The translations under genes were made by a program, and so were the position numbers. A DNA stretch of 64,000 nucleotides from Serripes groenlandicus (taxonomy: Eukaryota; Mollusca; Bivalvia; Cardiida; Cardiidae): NCBI GenBank assembly GCA_031761405.1, contig JASEVX010000017.1, positions 9,239,675 to 9,303,674 on the forward strand. Direction: 5' to 3'. This document shows positions 33,690 through 46,390 of this stretch, one piece after another. The notes beneath the pieces are model-generated. The model searched no databases and was not told where the DNA came from. It worked only from the letters and a program-made list of their open reading frames with translations. Position 1 is the first letter of the stretch. Every line of letters starts with the position of its first letter.

Positions 33690-34020
33690 CTTTGCTCTTG
33701 ACGTTTGACCAGGTGACTCAAAACAGTATTGTGTTATCTTTACACGGAATCCAATCATCTTGTGAAGTTTAAAGACTTTAGGTCAATGGGTTCTTGAGAT
33801 ATTGTGCTGAAACCGAATTTACAATAACAACTCCAAAAACAGCTGTGGCCATCTTCTCAAGGATGCCAATCGTCCTCTGAAGTTTGAAGACTCCGGGCCA
33901 AAGGGTTCTTGAAATATCGAGCAGAAACGTATTTAATCTTTACAACCCCTGTGACCTTCACCCTTGACCCAGTGACTTCATATCCGAAAGGGGTCGTCTA
34001 CACTAGGATTCTAATTATCA
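33690..34020. repeat. Dispersed repeat with GACCTTCACCxTTGACCCAGTGAC
   Basis: GTGACCTTCACCCTTGACCC and paired phrases (GAAGTTTGAAGACTCCGGGC, GGTTCTTGAAATAT and TTGAGATATTGTGCTGAAACC) recur within the stretch. A further piece, GACCTTCACCTTTGACCCAG, is at 34393-34412. It looks like a tandemly arranged relic of a repeat common in bivalves; this family link is from memory. Confidence 0.5.
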
Positions 34021-34136
34021 TGTTAAGTACGGCGGCTCCACTTATCCGTATAGAATAAGGAAGCATAAGTTACCTTTATATCTTTTGTAGTCCTTTATCG
34101 AAGCCAACATATAACATTTTAATGTTTCTGAAATAG

Positions 34137-34368
34137 TTTAACCCTTTCCCTCATACGACAAATTCTGCAGCAGACGACTTTGAACGTATTGTGTCAAAAC
34201 TATGGAAAATCACTATAATTGAATGGATAACCTATGACTAAAAGTGGAAAACATTGTGACACAAGGAGAAATTGCACGTTTTGTGCAATTTCCCCTTTTG
34301 TCACTATGTTTTCAAAAAGCCGTCTGCTGCAGAAGCGTCAGAAAGCGTCTATATGAGGGAAAGGGAAC
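34137..34368. mobile_element. AACCCTTTCCC hairpin element, full length
   Basis: Left end TTTAACCCTTTCCCTCATAC and GCAGCAGACGACTTTGAACG. The centre has AAGGAGAAATTGCACG mirrored by GTGCAATTTCCCCTTTTGTC. The right half has GCCGTCTGCTGCAGAAG and ATGAGGGAAAGGG. Confidence 0.85.
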
Positions 34369-34425
34369 CGTTTACTGATATGTTACTCTTAATGACCTTC
34401 ACCTTTGACCCAGTGACTTCTACAT

Positions 34426-35254
34426 TTATAATCCTCTTAACAATAATATGGAAAATGAAATAAGATACGAAACAATGAGAACGTTTTGACAAATGAACTC
34501 GTTCTGACAGGATTAATCCTTTCCCACATACGACAATTATGGAACGCACATCAAGTTGACATCTATAAGGGAAACAAAAATTATGAAATTTTCATTAAAA
34601 TATTTAAGTATTACTTACCGCTTAGTAAGGTTGGTGGAATTGGACCCAGTTCTTGGCAAAACGGTTTAACAAGTGAGTAAAGAGTTTTGCAACAATAATT
34701 ACGGTGCATTTACATGGATGTAGCAGAAAGCCATTATTTAGATAAATACCGTGATAATGTTACTATCACACCCACGCGGCGTGGCATTCAATATTCTATC
34801 ACCAACACAGAATAATAACCATTCCCAATTACATGAGGCGAAAAAAGTAATTATTCTATTTATAGTATGACCTCCCGGTGACATTCTCTTGATGCGACCA
34901 ATCGTCGTATCTAACTTCAATATAGATTGGTCAAACACATTGTCAAATGCAATGATTTCGAAGAAGCCCCTGACGATACTAAATTACAATGTCGAAGTTG
35001 TCTTGTTGAAAGCACTTTTCAGGAGTTAATTATACGTCCTTTATTATACGGCCTTCAAACAGGCCCCAGACTCGATCCTCGGTAGTGGCGTTTAATCATG
35101 TTAAGCCACCGAACTTTTACAAACGCAGTACTCAGGGATCATGGGAAAATGCGGTCACCGTAATAAAAATGAAATATATTTTTTTAAAGCAGGGTAACAA
35201 AATCAATCAAAACTTCATGAAGAGATAAATTTTATTACAATTAGACGAAACTAC
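34426..35254. other. No gene recognised
   Basis: Unassigned sequence with short frames only. Confidence 0.4.
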
Positions 35255-35652
35255 ATGTATTTAGCTCTACGAGTATTTGCTACTCCAGTTTTATGTCTGG
35301 TTTAAATAAGATTGTGAGGATATATATCGTCACTATATCTAAAAACAATTTTTCCATTAAACACGATATTTATGACAAAAAAGAAGTGAGCCCCGAGAAA
35401 ACCAACATTATGGACTCTGCGTAATAAATCGACCCAGATCATTCTGCACAGTTCGCGCCGGCTAATCCGGGCCGACACATTCCGTCTAAATGGGATAGAG
35501 GTAAACAAATGTCTGTCCGGGATGAAACTATTTCGCTATATATACGAGTGTTTGCTACTCCAGTTTTATGTCTGGTTTAAATAAGATTGTGACGAGATAT
35601 ATCTTAAAACAAATTATAACAGTAAACGTGATGTTTATGACATAAAAGAAGT
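35255..35652. repeat. Direct duplication leading into the 77-bp array
   Basis: TTTGCTACTCCAGTTTTATG and GTCTGGTTTAAATAAGATTG occur at about 35276 and 35550. Both are followed by GATATTTATGAC or GATGTTTATGAC. A hairpin element (35389-35521) separates the two copies. Confidence 0.75.
35389..35521. mobile_element. GCCGTCCCGCGAG hairpin element, left half
   Basis: AGCCCCGAGAAAACCAACAT, ATGGACTCTGCGTAA and CGCCGGCTAATCCGGGCC, ending abruptly with a joined GTCTGTCCGGG. Confidence 0.75.
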
Positions 35653-36537
35653 GTGTTGTGTTCAGGTAGGTGGTAAGTACTTGTTCATAATTATAACAGT
35701 AAACGTGATGTTTATGACATAAAAGAAGTGTGTTGTGTTCAGGTAGGTGGTAAGTACTTGTTCATAATTATAACAGTAAACGTGATGTTTATGACATAAA
35801 AGAAGTGTGTTGTGTTCAGGTAGGTGGTAAGTACTTGTTCATAATTATAACAGTAAACGTGATGTTTATGACATAAAAGAAGTGTGTTGTGTTCAGGTAG
35901 GTGGTAAGTACTTGTTCATAATTATAACAGTAAACGTGATGTTTATGACATAAAAGAAGTGTGTTGTGTTCAGGTAGGTGGTAAGTACTTGTTCATAATT
36001 ATAACAGTAAACGTGATGTTTATGACATAAAAGAAGTGTGTTGTGTTCAGGTAGGTGGTAAGTACTTGTTCATAATTATAACAGTAAACGTGATGTTTAT
36101 GACATAAAAGAAGTGTGTTGTGTTCAGGTAGGTGGTAAGTACTTGTTCATAATTATAACAGTAAACGTGATGTTTATGACATAAAAGAAGTGTGTTGTGT
36201 TCAGGTAGGTGGTAAGTACTTGTTCATAATTATAACAGTAAACGTGATGTTTATGACATAAAAGAAGTGTGTTGTGTTCAGGTAGGTGGTAAGTACTTGT
36301 TCATAATTATAACAGTAAACGTGATGTTTATGACATAAAAGAAGTGTGTTGTGTTCAGGTAGGTGGTAAGTACTTGTTCATAATTATAACAGTAAACGTG
36401 ATGTTTATGACATAAAAGAAGTGTGTTGTGTTCAGGTAGGTGGTAAGTACTTGTTCATAATTATAACAGTAAACGTGATGTTTATGACATAAAAGAAGTG
36501 TGTTGTGTTCAGGTAGGTGGTAAGTACTTGTTCATAA
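35611..36537. repeat. 77-bp tandem array, 12 nearly identical copies
   Basis: The unit runs from TTCATAATTATAACAG through CGTGATGTTTATGACA and GAAGTGTGTTGTG to GGTAGGTGGTAAGTACTTG. Start points are every 77 bases from 35684 to 36454, with one more unit before. Copies appear identical, so expansion is recent or homogenised. Confidence 0.95.
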
Positions 36538-36574
36538 GTACTACAGACACCAGCCAGTCAGTCATAATGGTAAC

Positions 36575-36645
36575 CTCGCAACCCTGATCGAACCCGCGAC
36601 CTCCCGCACCCTAGGCGAACGCTCTACCAACCCACCACCGAGACA
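36575..36645 (-). mobile_element. tRNA-like SINE head, minus strand
   Basis: On the minus strand: box A-like GGTGGGTTGGTAGAGCG, box B GCGGGTTCGATCAG. Body and tail of a SINE were not identified, and the cloverleaf is not convincing for a functional tRNA. Confidence 0.5.
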
Positions 36646-36780
36646 GTCATATCGAAATGGGTGAGCAAGTAAGTAGTAACTTCAGTCACCTTATGGGACC
36701 ATTCGAAGCTGAAACAATATTTCACCCATTAATCTTTTTATTTTCCTTTTACAACCCACAATACAATCGTGAAATAATCT

Positions 36781-37120
36781 TTGGGTAAAATCATACCTTT
36801 TAAATAACATCGTTTTGACGTCAAAATGTATGCTTTTGCGACAATGGTTGTGTGGTTAAATAAATCGTAAATATTGAACTTGTTTGAAGTGATATGCGGA
36901 TAACATTAACGTGATTGGAATTATTGTCAATGCTTAACAAATATGCATGGTAATTTTAAGTAATTTAACAAGTACGAAACGACTAATAAATATTCCAGCG
37001 AAATTATCATTAAACTTCTAATTCAAACGATAAAGTAATAGCGATTTCTTTAATCACAAAAACGTCGAAACGTTTCAAGTCGAAAAAGACGATATTTCAA
37101 AAGTATGGTTCCATCTTATA
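36781..37120. mobile_element. MITE relative of FB2
   Basis: Left TAAAATCATACCTTTTAAAT, CATCGTTTTGACGTCAAAAT and CTTTTGCGACAATGG; right GACGATATTTCAAAAGTATG, GTTCCATCTTATA. Ends match the FB2 termini, with only about 340 bases in total, so it is a deletion derivative or MITE of the same family. Confidence 0.8.
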
Positions 37121-38718
37121 AGAGATGTACATGAAGTTTTTGTTTATAATGTAACGGGTGACATAATTCTCTTATCGGATCAATTGATTAAAAAGATCGC
37201 CTTCATTTGTATTTAACAAATATTTCGACTGCTAAATAGTTTTAATAATTCAGTACTTTGCAGAATTGAGGAAATGTCTTTTCTATTTTTTCATTATACT
37301 TACAGCCCAAAATGTAAGATTTCCATTTATATTGACATTTTTTATATGCTATATTATAAAGAATACTGCTTAAAACAAGCGTTCGTGCGTGGCGTTGCAC
37401 GTGTTCCAAGTGTTTTAGTGTAGCATAGTCTTTTGCTGAAAAATTTACTAAAATATTGCTCAAATCCTTTTTCACCACCATTTCCATTACCGTATTTCTT
37501 TACTACATTGCCATTATTATTTTCTTTTTATCTAAACTTATGCTGATACTAGATAAACAGTCATAAACATCCTTAACTAAATGAATTTGGTTTAGTAAAT
37601 CAACAACAATATCTGACATGTTTGCATCATCATCTGCAAACAGAGGCGTGCAAATATCGTCTATATTTTATTGTCACATACCCTATGACAACATTCATTT
37701 TGTTATAAGTTCAATGAAATCTTTATGAAGACAATAACAATTACAGACGAACTGAAACATGTTTGTCTAGCTCCAATCTGACAATAACAAAACTGTTATA
37801 TTATCATTATTTTCTTTAACTGCTGCAGTTAGTTTATTATATGTTGATTGAAACAATGTTTAAACCGTCCATTGATGCCTTTTCTTCTTAAGTCTTTCAT
37901 GATTAAACCGTCCAATGATGCATTTTCTTTCATGATTAATTTTATCGACTTTTTTCCTGGGGCAATTCAAAAACAGTAGACACGCATTTACATTTTGGAT
38001 ATTTAGTGTAAAGTGTATGAGCGAGGAGCGGTGATATATTCCAAACAATGACGAGAAATTGACTTTTGGACTACATTGACTACATTGACTACTACATTGA
38101 CTACATTGACCGCTCATCAAAAGTTGAACTGTTTTTATTATAAAATAATAAGATGTGCAACCTGAATTATGAGCTATCAACTTATCAAGATGAGCTACAT
38201 GTAAGAAAGGTTCCAGAACATTTCAAACCTAAACACAATCGCCCAGCCTTTAGTCGTCTAACACACCTACAGCTGAACCAGCACCGGCTTTTAATAATTG
38301 CAAGTATGTTTCGGTTATAATCCCCTTCCGAGTTGAGGATAGGTAACTAGAATGAACAAGCTCCCGGTTTACCTAATCACAGACTCGAATGACACATTTT
38401 GCTATTCATTTTACCCCCCAAGAAAAAGGTGAAAAATCACCTTTCTAAAGATACCGCCTTTCTAAAGATATATAAGATCTGATAATTAATATGGAATTTC
38501 CCCACGTTGACTTAATTGAATTAATAACCCGATGTTAGATGGAGTAACCTCTTAAACGAACACAAACGGACTCATACATTTAGAAGAAACTCACTGATTT
38601 TGAACTTCCCAAGACTGGCATCCTGCTTAAAGTTAATGCATAGTTCGCAGGACTACATTATTTACCTCCCCTGCCAGCCCTTTTTGATAGGCATATCCTT
38701 TATCGGTTGAAAAAAACA
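37121..38718. other. No gene recognised; small local repeats
   Basis: A short direct duplication around AAACCGTCCAwTGATGC (37862 and 37907) and a GACTACATT 12-bp-type repeat at 38069-38112 are visible. Frames here show no domain. Confidence 0.4.
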
Positions 38719-38884
38719 CAATCAAATATAGTATCATTTAACAACTATATTTAAAAAAAACAATCAGATATAGTATCATTTAACAACTATATTTAAGAAA
38801 ACAATCAAATATAGTATCATTTAAAAACTATATTTAAGAAAACAATCAAATATAGTATCATTTAACAACTAAATTTACAAAAAT
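38719..38884. repeat. 41-bp tandem repeat, 4 copies
   Basis: CAATCAAATATAGTATCATT units start at 38719, 38761, 38802 and 38843. Confidence 0.9.
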
Positions 38885-40653
38885 AATTAAATCAAGAACC
38901 TCAGATAACACGAACGCTTACACGAAATATGGTTGTCAAGCTCAAATCCATTTGTGTTTTCTACTTATCACATATATTGTTTTATTCGTTATTATACCTC
39001 ATTGTATTGCCTATCAAGATGGCTGACAAGGCGTACAACTATTGTTGTTCCGTGAAGTTTGTATTAAAAGTAACAAAAACAAATAGACCCATAAAACGCA
39101 ATTGGTTATGATTTAGTTAACGACATTTAACGACAATTGATAGATAAACCTACACATTGGTGCAATTTAATATTGTTTACGTTGTTCACTCCTAATTTGT
39201 CACTACTTTCCCATTATAACCCGACACAATATCGAAGAACTTGTGCAAAATGATTATTCGTTGCTGAACTCTTTTTATCAGTACAGAGGACTAAATAAAG
39301 AGGAGTGAACTGACCCTTTCCCAACAACAGTTCTCTTATAACCGAGACAATTCTTCTAGATATACACAACAAATGGATTAATTGTTAAATAAGGATTTTA
39401 GAACATGACCAATGCCCCTTATATGTAGCTCTGCAGAAATAATTGTACATCGAGTAGTGTATATCGCATGTGGTTCCTGATACACCAGGAGAAATAGCCC
39501 GGATGTTATTCTCTGAAATCCCTACCAGTGAAAGTGGAACAACTCCATTGCATATCTTCTTTTTTTCAAAATTGTCATCAAAGTAGATTCTCCAAAAACA
39601 AAGAAGGTGTTAACAATTGTATCGTTTCTTCCGTCTTTTTCGAACATGCGATCGGTTTACGACCAGCTGAAATTATTTTCCGGATTTTAGTATCTTTGTT
39701 CTTGGATGATTTAGAAAACGCACTTACAAGAAATACTAGACAGTATAATCTTATTTGATGAAGTTCCAATTATTATAAAAAGAGTATAGTTGGTACCTAT
39801 TTCGGGTAAACATTTATTAATTTTTGTAATCGGTAAATCATTATCCGTGAATTGTAGTTAGCCCCTTGCTTGCAGCACTATCAGTGATTTGGTTATAAGT
39901 TGTTTACGAGTCCTACCATCCTAAGCAAATAAATTATTAATCATCATCTGGTTAAGCATATATTCAACTTTAAGTTATGTCCAAGATTTTAAATTCATGA
40001 CATAATGATGACAGGTGCAAAAATGATCGGCTTGCCCTTGATAAAGTACTTCTAATGAAATTATTCCATAACTTACGGAACTACATTTGTTACGAGTCAA
40101 CCTATCCTTTCCTATCATTTCTGTCGTTTTCCTTTTGGGTATTTTTCATCAGTTGCGTAACTGTAATAGAATGAAGTCATATTATAGAAATTTGGATTTG
40201 TAACATCCGGTTAGTCAGTAAAACCTTATCAGTTTTTATTTGAACTCATTGTTTTAAAATAGATGACGAGTGTTATTTCACGCTAATTATCACGTATCAA
40301 ATTACTTTTATTCGTTCCTTTATCGAGTACATATTATCATATTTAATTATTTCCTCTAGAAGTATTTTTTTCCCGATATTTTCTGTTCATCCAATCAAAA
40401 CGCAGGAGTATCGTGACTGCATCGAACAACCCGTATTACTTGTTCCTGTTCATGTTTTTAAGAAAAGAGTGAACTTAAAATAAAACGAGCTCTGGAAGTA
40501 TAATAATGGAAGTTTTGAGATATTAGAAGATTTCAATTATCTGGCGACTGTTTACATTTGTTTATCACATAAAGCTCATTATTGGAGTGTCAAAAACCCA
40601 TTACATAAATATCATATTCACTACTAGTTTGGTTTCAAGTCTTACGCTCACTG
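38885..40653. other. No gene recognised; one small inverted-repeat element possible
   Basis: The stretch is unassigned. GTTCACTCCT (39184-39193) and AGGAGTGAAC (39301-39310) form exact 10-base inverted ends 127 bases apart, which could be a small MITE or chance. Confidence 0.4.
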
Positions 40654-40855
40654 CTTTGTTACAAGGCGGAAACCAAACAATGAAAATAACGTCACGTCAG
40701 CAGTTTGACGTGATATAACGTTAGTCACTTTGGCGTTAACACCGGCAAATGATATGTATATTTTTTCGAAAATCGCCACATAAATCACATTATGTGATAA
40801 ATAGAATATCTTTTTCGTGTTTATTTATTATCATGTTTAATAAACTCGTTAACTA
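40654..40855. repeat. Dispersed repeat with a CGTCACGTCAG core, second copy
   Basis: Partner of 1628-1845; shares CGTCACGTCAGCAGTTTGACG and GTGTTTATTTATTATCA. Confidence 0.65.
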
Positions 40856-41186
40856 AGCTGAATATGACGCTAACCGACCATAAACAGCTTTGCACTGTTT
40901 GTCGTAAAAAGGTCGTAAATATACGTTGAAAGTTAACTCCTTATGTCAACTATTTGATACTTTTGTGAGGTTCATTATGTGTTACGGGTCGGAAGCTTTT
41001 CTTAATTTAAAAAAGTACAACGTATAAACTTGCCATTTTGTAAACACATTTTTAAAGGCTAAACATAATACCCGTTTGGATGGTCTAAACGGGGATCTTA
41101 ACCTTGGTGCATGATTGTAACCACTGACTATATATTATGTTTTATCAAAGCACTGTAAGTGCTTCCAGCAAATCACGGATTACATT

Positions 41187-41355
41187 TCGAGGTCTTGGCG
41201 TGAAACGGTTGTAACTTAAATTGGTATTTTTACAAGGTTAATCACCTCGCCATAAAGTCTTTATAAGCGTTAAATCATTTTACTTGGTAAACAATGGAAA
41301 TTTAGGCGCCATTGCTCGTTCTGACCGTTACAACCGTTTCACGCCAAGCCCTCGA
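41187..41355. mobile_element. TCGAGGGCTTGG-ended MITE
   Basis: TCGAGGTCTTGGCGTGAAAC at left and GTTTCACGCCAAGCCCTCGA at right; same interior as at 16682-16878 but shorter. Confidence 0.85.
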
Positions 41356-42199
41356 TTTTGTCACTTAAATATTCCGATAACAAAAGTTAATCAAATACAC
41401 TTTACAATAGGCCTTCGTTATTTCCTTATTTGGAATAATATTGGAGTTGAAAGCACAATATTGTGTTTACAGAATCAGGGTCTATCGCGAATACCTTTTT
41501 TACCAAGAGGTCATGGCAACGGTAACGCACTCTCTGATGCAATAAATAGATACCATGTCATATCAAAAATAAAAAGAAGGCCGCTGTTTTCTAATGATAA
41601 GAGTCTAAATCTAATATAAAAGCAAAGAAAATATCTGTATCTACATTTTCTGATAATTTTGAATAAAAAACAAAAACTGGTTGCACCATTGTATTGCCTT
41701 GATACATGAAATACGTTCGCGGTATAAATTAAGTTAACGAGCCGGACTGAAGAGCTTCATAGAGTGTGATAATATCTGTCTAATTGAGTTTAACAACACT
41801 TGAAATGGATCCAGATCAGCCTAATCAGTGTTCAGACTGCCTATAACACGAATCTTATGACCTATTGACATAATGGTGAACAGTTACAATCCTAATCAGA
41901 TTGCGTGTACGTACGTAGTTACAGATTTAACATTGGTTTGAAATCTTTGAAGGCGTAATTGTCTTTGTGAGTGCACATTTTAAAAGCGAAAACACACTCT
42001 TTACGGTTTGATTGATTGTTTTCATTCATATAACGGTGAACGATTCATCCACCTACCTGCTTTCTGTGTGTTTCTGACGCACATATACTATTCAATCGTG
42101 TGGTGATCGAAGCAATGAACTTCACCTTACGGCGATTACGGCCTTTGTGATATCTATTAAATGTCAGTCTGTACAAACGTACAATCTCTCAAGACTCGT
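41356..42199. other. No gene recognised
   Basis: Unassigned. The 111-codon frame that crosses the MITE into this stretch has no domain features. Confidence 0.4.
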
Positions 42200-42204
42200 A
42201 GACC

Positions 42205-42300
42205 ACCTCGGTGGAGTAGTGGTATAGCGTCCGCTGTATGCGAGGTTGCGGGTTCGGTTAAATCACACTAAAACCATCCTACGGGACTTTATGACAAAAG
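42205..42300 (+). mobile_element. tRNA-like SINE head
   Basis: Box A-like GTGGAGTAGTGGTATAGCG and box B-like GCGGGTTCGGTTA. It continues ACACTAAAACCATCCTACGG. No clear 3' body. Confidence 0.45.
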
Positions 42301-42345
42301 AAACCAGATATCAACAAGTGCTGCCGTGTTGTCTGACCCGGATCG

Positions 42346-42440
42346 TCGCTTTGAACAATTTCTTCTTTTGTCACAATGTTTTCTAAAGACGACTGCTTCG
42401 GAGGCGTCAGCAAGCATCTATATGGGAGAAAGACTTAATT
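42346..42440. mobile_element. AACCCTTTCCC hairpin, right half
   Basis: AATTTCTTCTTTTGTCACAA, GACGACTGCTTCGG and ATATGGGAGAAAG. Confidence 0.65.
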
Positions 42441-42683
42441 GACGTTCTTACATCCCGTGACGGTAAAGTAATATAACAATTGTATGTGACGCCGTGAGAG
42501 CACCAAATTAGTGTACAATACAGGGCACGAGCGACTAAAACCACACAATTAATGTAACAATATTGGAACCATTAACGCTGCCTTTGGGAACAAAAATAAA
42601 CTCAAAAATAAGGGCAATAGTTCACTGGTGAAATAGTAGTTTATTGGAAACTCTATATCCGAGAATATGGGAATACGTCAGAT

Positions 42684-42912
42684 GAAAACACTTTCCCACC
42701 TGCAGACGCATTTTGACGCAATACAAGCAGACGACTTTTTAAAACATGGTAGGCAAAGGTGAAATTGCTCATGATGAGCAATTTCTCCTTTGGCCACAAT
42801 GCTTTCAACTTATTTTTACAATTAAGCTATCTTTGGTGGAGATTTTTCAGGTTTTGCCACTATGTTTTTAAAGACGTATGCTGCAGATTTGTTGTATGTT
42901 GAAAAAGTTTTA
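42684..42912. mobile_element. AACCCTTTCCC hairpin element
   Basis: CACTTTCCCACCTGCAGACG, then GTGAAATTGCTCATGATGAG and CAATTTCTCCTTTGGCCAC form the hairpin centre. A second right half follows (TTTTGCCACTATGTTTTTAA, GTATGCTGCAGATTTGTTG). Confidence 0.8.
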
Positions 42913-43269
42913 TGTATTATTTTTGTACGAATGAGAATATACTTGTTTGGCTTGTTGTAAGATGAAAACATGTGTACTCTAAGTATACCAAAAGTGTTAT
43001 TTTCACTAATGAAAATGTTTGCGTTTGAAACTCTCCAACAGACATTTACATGTATCTCAACCATGCACCCAAAATGAGAAATGTTCTGGGTATTTCTGAA
43101 TTTAACTTACTGCCGATATGTTTGTTGAAAAACGGTTTAAAGCTAATATAAACGAGATAACGAGATAATTGTCACCTGATCGTTTCATTGCTTAATACAG
43201 TTGATTTATCAGGATATTAACCATTGTTATGTCTAAATAATCCATTGAAAGCTTGCAATAATACTGTAA

Positions 43270-43527
43270 GCCGTCCCGCGAGAAAACCAATATTATTGAC
43301 TCAGCGTAATGTTTCGACCGAGATCACCCTGCGCAGTCCGCGCAACCTAATCCGGGCCGACAGATTCCGTCTCAGGTGGATAGAGGTATAGAGTAATGAT
43401 TCCTGAAACAGAAAATCCACAGGAGGAGAACAGTGTATGTCCGGGTTCGCCTGCGCGGCATGCTTAGGCTGATCAGGGTCGATACTTTACGCAGAGACCA
43501 CACTGTTGGTTTTCTCGCGGGACGGCT
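43270..43527. mobile_element. GCCGTCCCGCGAG hairpin element, full length
   Basis: GCCGTCCCGCGAGAAAACC at left and GGTTTTCTCGCGGGACGGC at right are perfect inverse ends. Interior has CCTAATCCGGGCCGACAG, CCTGAAACAGAAAATCCAC and GCGGCATGCTTAGGCTGATC. Best-preserved ends in the window. Confidence 0.9.
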
Positions 43528-43635
43528 CCTGTATATACCACGTAGCATGGTCAGTAAATATAGGCTGGTCACTAACTTATCAATCACTCGGCACGGACAT
43601 TTCAATTAGAACGAAGATTACCATATATGGAGCAT

Positions 43636-43852
43636 GTAAGGGAAATGTCTTTCCCACTTGCAGACCAATTTCAAACATATCTGCAGCGGCCGACCTTCAA
43701 AAATAGTAAACAATTTCTCCTTTTTGCCACAATGTTTTCAACTTTATTCCATAAATACAATTTTCATATACATGTAAAGAGATTTCCATAACGTTGTCTT
43801 GATATTTTCATGTCGTCTGCTGCAGATTTGTTATGTGTAGGTTAAAGGTTAC
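43636..43852. mobile_element. AACCCTTTCCC hairpin element
   Basis: GTCTTTCCCACTTGCAGACC, CAATTTCTCCTTTTTGCCAC, then CATGTCGTCTGCTGCAGATT and TAGGTTAAAGGTTA. Confidence 0.7.
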
Positions 43853-44128
43853 GAGTTCAGTGCCCGGATACATATGAGATCGAATTTCAGATAAAGACGT
43901 AATGGATCTTGTTAATTAAGGTTCTTTTATCTGTTTAATTTATTGAATATTGCAAAGCACCCAAGGAACATACTACAAAGACAGAACCCTAACACAACGT
44001 TAATAAGAATAGCTGAACCCTTTCCCTGACTGAATTCTACATACATCCAACATGGAACTGTCTCGGAGTAAAAAAAAACGAAAATAAACACACACTTTAA
44101 GCCACCCACACACAAACAAATATCCTAT

Positions 44129-44130
<2 letters not shown>

Positions 44131-44159
<29 letters not shown>

Positions 44160-44221
44160 TAACAACAATAACAACAACAACAACAACAACAACAACACAT
44201 CAGCAACAACAACAACATCAA
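44131..44221. repeat. CAA microsatellite
   Basis: About 30 CAA units with a few ATA and CAG interruptions. Confidence 0.95.
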
Positions 44222-45450
44222 TAACGAAATCAAACGCACACATACAAAAACAAAACAAATTACATATCTTGAAAAAAAGTTTTAGCATGGTTGCTTCCCT
44301 GCTCTCGATGCCAGATTGTGTGAGAAAGTAATAAAAGTTGCTACCCTTCCTACGAGAATTGAAGCTTGAATTGACTGATCACGATACCAACGCCTCTCTA
44401 TCTCCGAGCCAGTGTCTCCCCCATTGGTCTTGTTGATAGTAAATAAAGAATTTACTATATATCCATAACCTTCCATGTAAGATGCAGCCTAAGCTTTCTA
44501 CTGGCTGCTTAATACAAGTTGGCTAGTTAACAGAGGTGACCGCTAACACAAATGTTACTGAACTTTCCTTACAGTCATTGTTGTTAACGACAGACTTATT
44601 GCATCGTGGATTTAAACAACCGTGTCGCATCATAGGAAGAAAACATGGCATAACAATAACATACTTGTCTTTTCGTTACATTTTACAATGTAAACTAGGT
44701 ATACTGCTGGGATGGCTATAGTACATGAATGTTAGAGTTTACATCTAAGGCTGTTTCACCACTATACGGACGGGGAACGTCCCGTGTGCGACAGAACCGA
44801 AGCAGTCCCAGTATGCATTGTTCCCGTGTTCCACAAAAGGCCACACCTATGTATATTATAGCTTTGGCTTTGTGGCATTTGTAGAAACACATCAAATGAT
44901 CCTGTCATTGGTGCAACTATATATCATTATGACGTGTGTGGTTTTTTTTTAAAGATTTGTGACAAGTTACAGGAATACCATATGGTGGGATAAAAGAAAA
45001 AGTAGGCCACATTTGACAAAGATTCGTATATTTAGGTAATACTAATATAAATAGTTTATTTATTTAAACCAGAATTTCAAAGACTTATGTGGCAACAAGT
45101 TACACAAATACAAACATCACACACATAGGCCTACACTATACAAGACATTACATTTCAAACATGATAGTACCTCATTTCGTTCAATACTAGCAAACAAAAT
45201 ACCATATATATCTTTGCAAAAAGGTCAGGTACATGTCAAAGGTCAGGTTCATGTACAGGTCAATATTGGCGATTACTATCCTATATCAAAACTCATTAGG
45301 GAATGGCGCGTGTTCAGAAGTGATAATACCGACGTTTAGTTACCCGACATGTTTCTATAAATTAGCAATCATCGTATCAATTCACACATCGATCGATTCA
45401 TCCCCACCTTCTTTCTACAGCTCAACTTGTACACAGGAAAATGGGGTTTA
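44222..45450. other. No gene recognised
   Basis: Unassigned sequence; frames below 75 codons with no domain. Confidence 0.4.
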
Positions 45451-45583
45451 GAACACAAAGACTTGTTCCTCTAAAAATAGATATTACCTACTCTATGCAT
45501 AGATATTAACAAGGTTAATATCTATCTATGTGCATAGAGTAGGTCATATCTATTTTTAGAGGAGCAAGTCCCTGTTGTTTAGA
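45451..45583. mobile_element. Miniature hairpin, CAGGGACTTG-ended family
   Basis: Left CTTGTTCCTCTAAAAATAG, TATTACCTACTCTATGCATA and GATATTAACAAGG; right half is the inverse, closing CTATTTTTAGAGGAGCAAG and TCCCTG. It shares its outer 50 bases with 63283-64000 but has no further interior. Confidence 0.85.
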
Positions 45584-45689
45584 GAACAGCTGTGTAGACT
45601 AAATTACTAAATGTGGCTTGTTTTGACATTTTATGACCAAATGCGGCGAATGTCATTTGTTGGAAAACGCGATTAAATTTAAAACTTGT

Positions 45690-45852
45690 GTTCAAATGTC
45701 ATGGGTTCAATTCCCACCAAGAACGGATTCTGCTTTTGGGATTGTTCCCATACAAACATCACTAGTACTGGTTGAGTCTCCAAGTAGCAGACATCGAGCG
45801 TGATTAATATAAGCTGAGAGCTTGTTTCGCAATCGATGTACAATAAATAGGT
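45690..45852 (+). mobile_element. tRNA-derived SINE (family B), degenerate head
   Basis: Box B-like GGGTTCAATTCCC, then GGGATTGTTCCCATAC, CTAGTACTGGTTGAGT, GAGCGTGATTAATATAAGC and CTTGTTTCGCAATCGAT. Confidence 0.75.
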
Positions 45853-46078
45853 TTAAACTGTTCAACTGAATATAGATGGCTTATTTATTGTCCCAAATTA
45901 GAAACTGTGTGTGGTTGTTCTGTCGCCCCCTTAGTTGACCCAATTTGCAAGTCGAAATGTTCATTGCAACATTAGAAACAATCGCTGCAAAGCAGCATTT
46001 ATTTGGAATGATGTTCAAGTCCAACCCTTTGGAATTGAGTTTTCTGGATCGGCATCTCATCATTTTATTTACTGATTT

Positions 46079-46289
46079 TACTCTTTCAGCGCCGAATTGT
46101 TTAAAGTAGACTCTTTCATGTTCAAAATCGGGCGTCTCCATTTCTCATGTAATAAAGGTTCGTACTATTTTGATAATTAAAAGGCAAACAATGCTGATTT
46201 AAGGTGAGACAGCTCGTTACGAGATGACTCACCTGAATCAGTATTGTTTGCAAAAGCCTCAATATTGCCTTTGGCGCTGAAAGAGTTAA
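46079..46289. mobile_element. CTTTCAGCGCCGAA-ended MITE, complete
   Basis: Ends TACTCTTTCAGCGCCGAATTG and ATTGCCTTTGGCGCTGAAAG are inverse. Interior contains GTAGACTCTTTCATGTTC and GGTGAGACAGCTCG. Copies at 2371-2512 and 53577-53730. Confidence 0.8.
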
Positions 46290-46390
46290 GATCATGGTTT
46301 GAAGGGCATTGTATAATGAACACACAGAAGCATAGAGGCGGAACATTTATTGAACATGAGAGATTGTGGTAGATCATTTTGGTACTGTTA

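Noticed and set aside
35611..36537. CRISPR array
   Set aside because: Units are identical throughout with no unique spacers, and the genome is eukaryotic; it is a plain tandem array.
36575..36645. Functional tRNA gene on the minus strand
   Set aside because: Promoter boxes are visible but the cloverleaf is poor; it looks like a SINE head.
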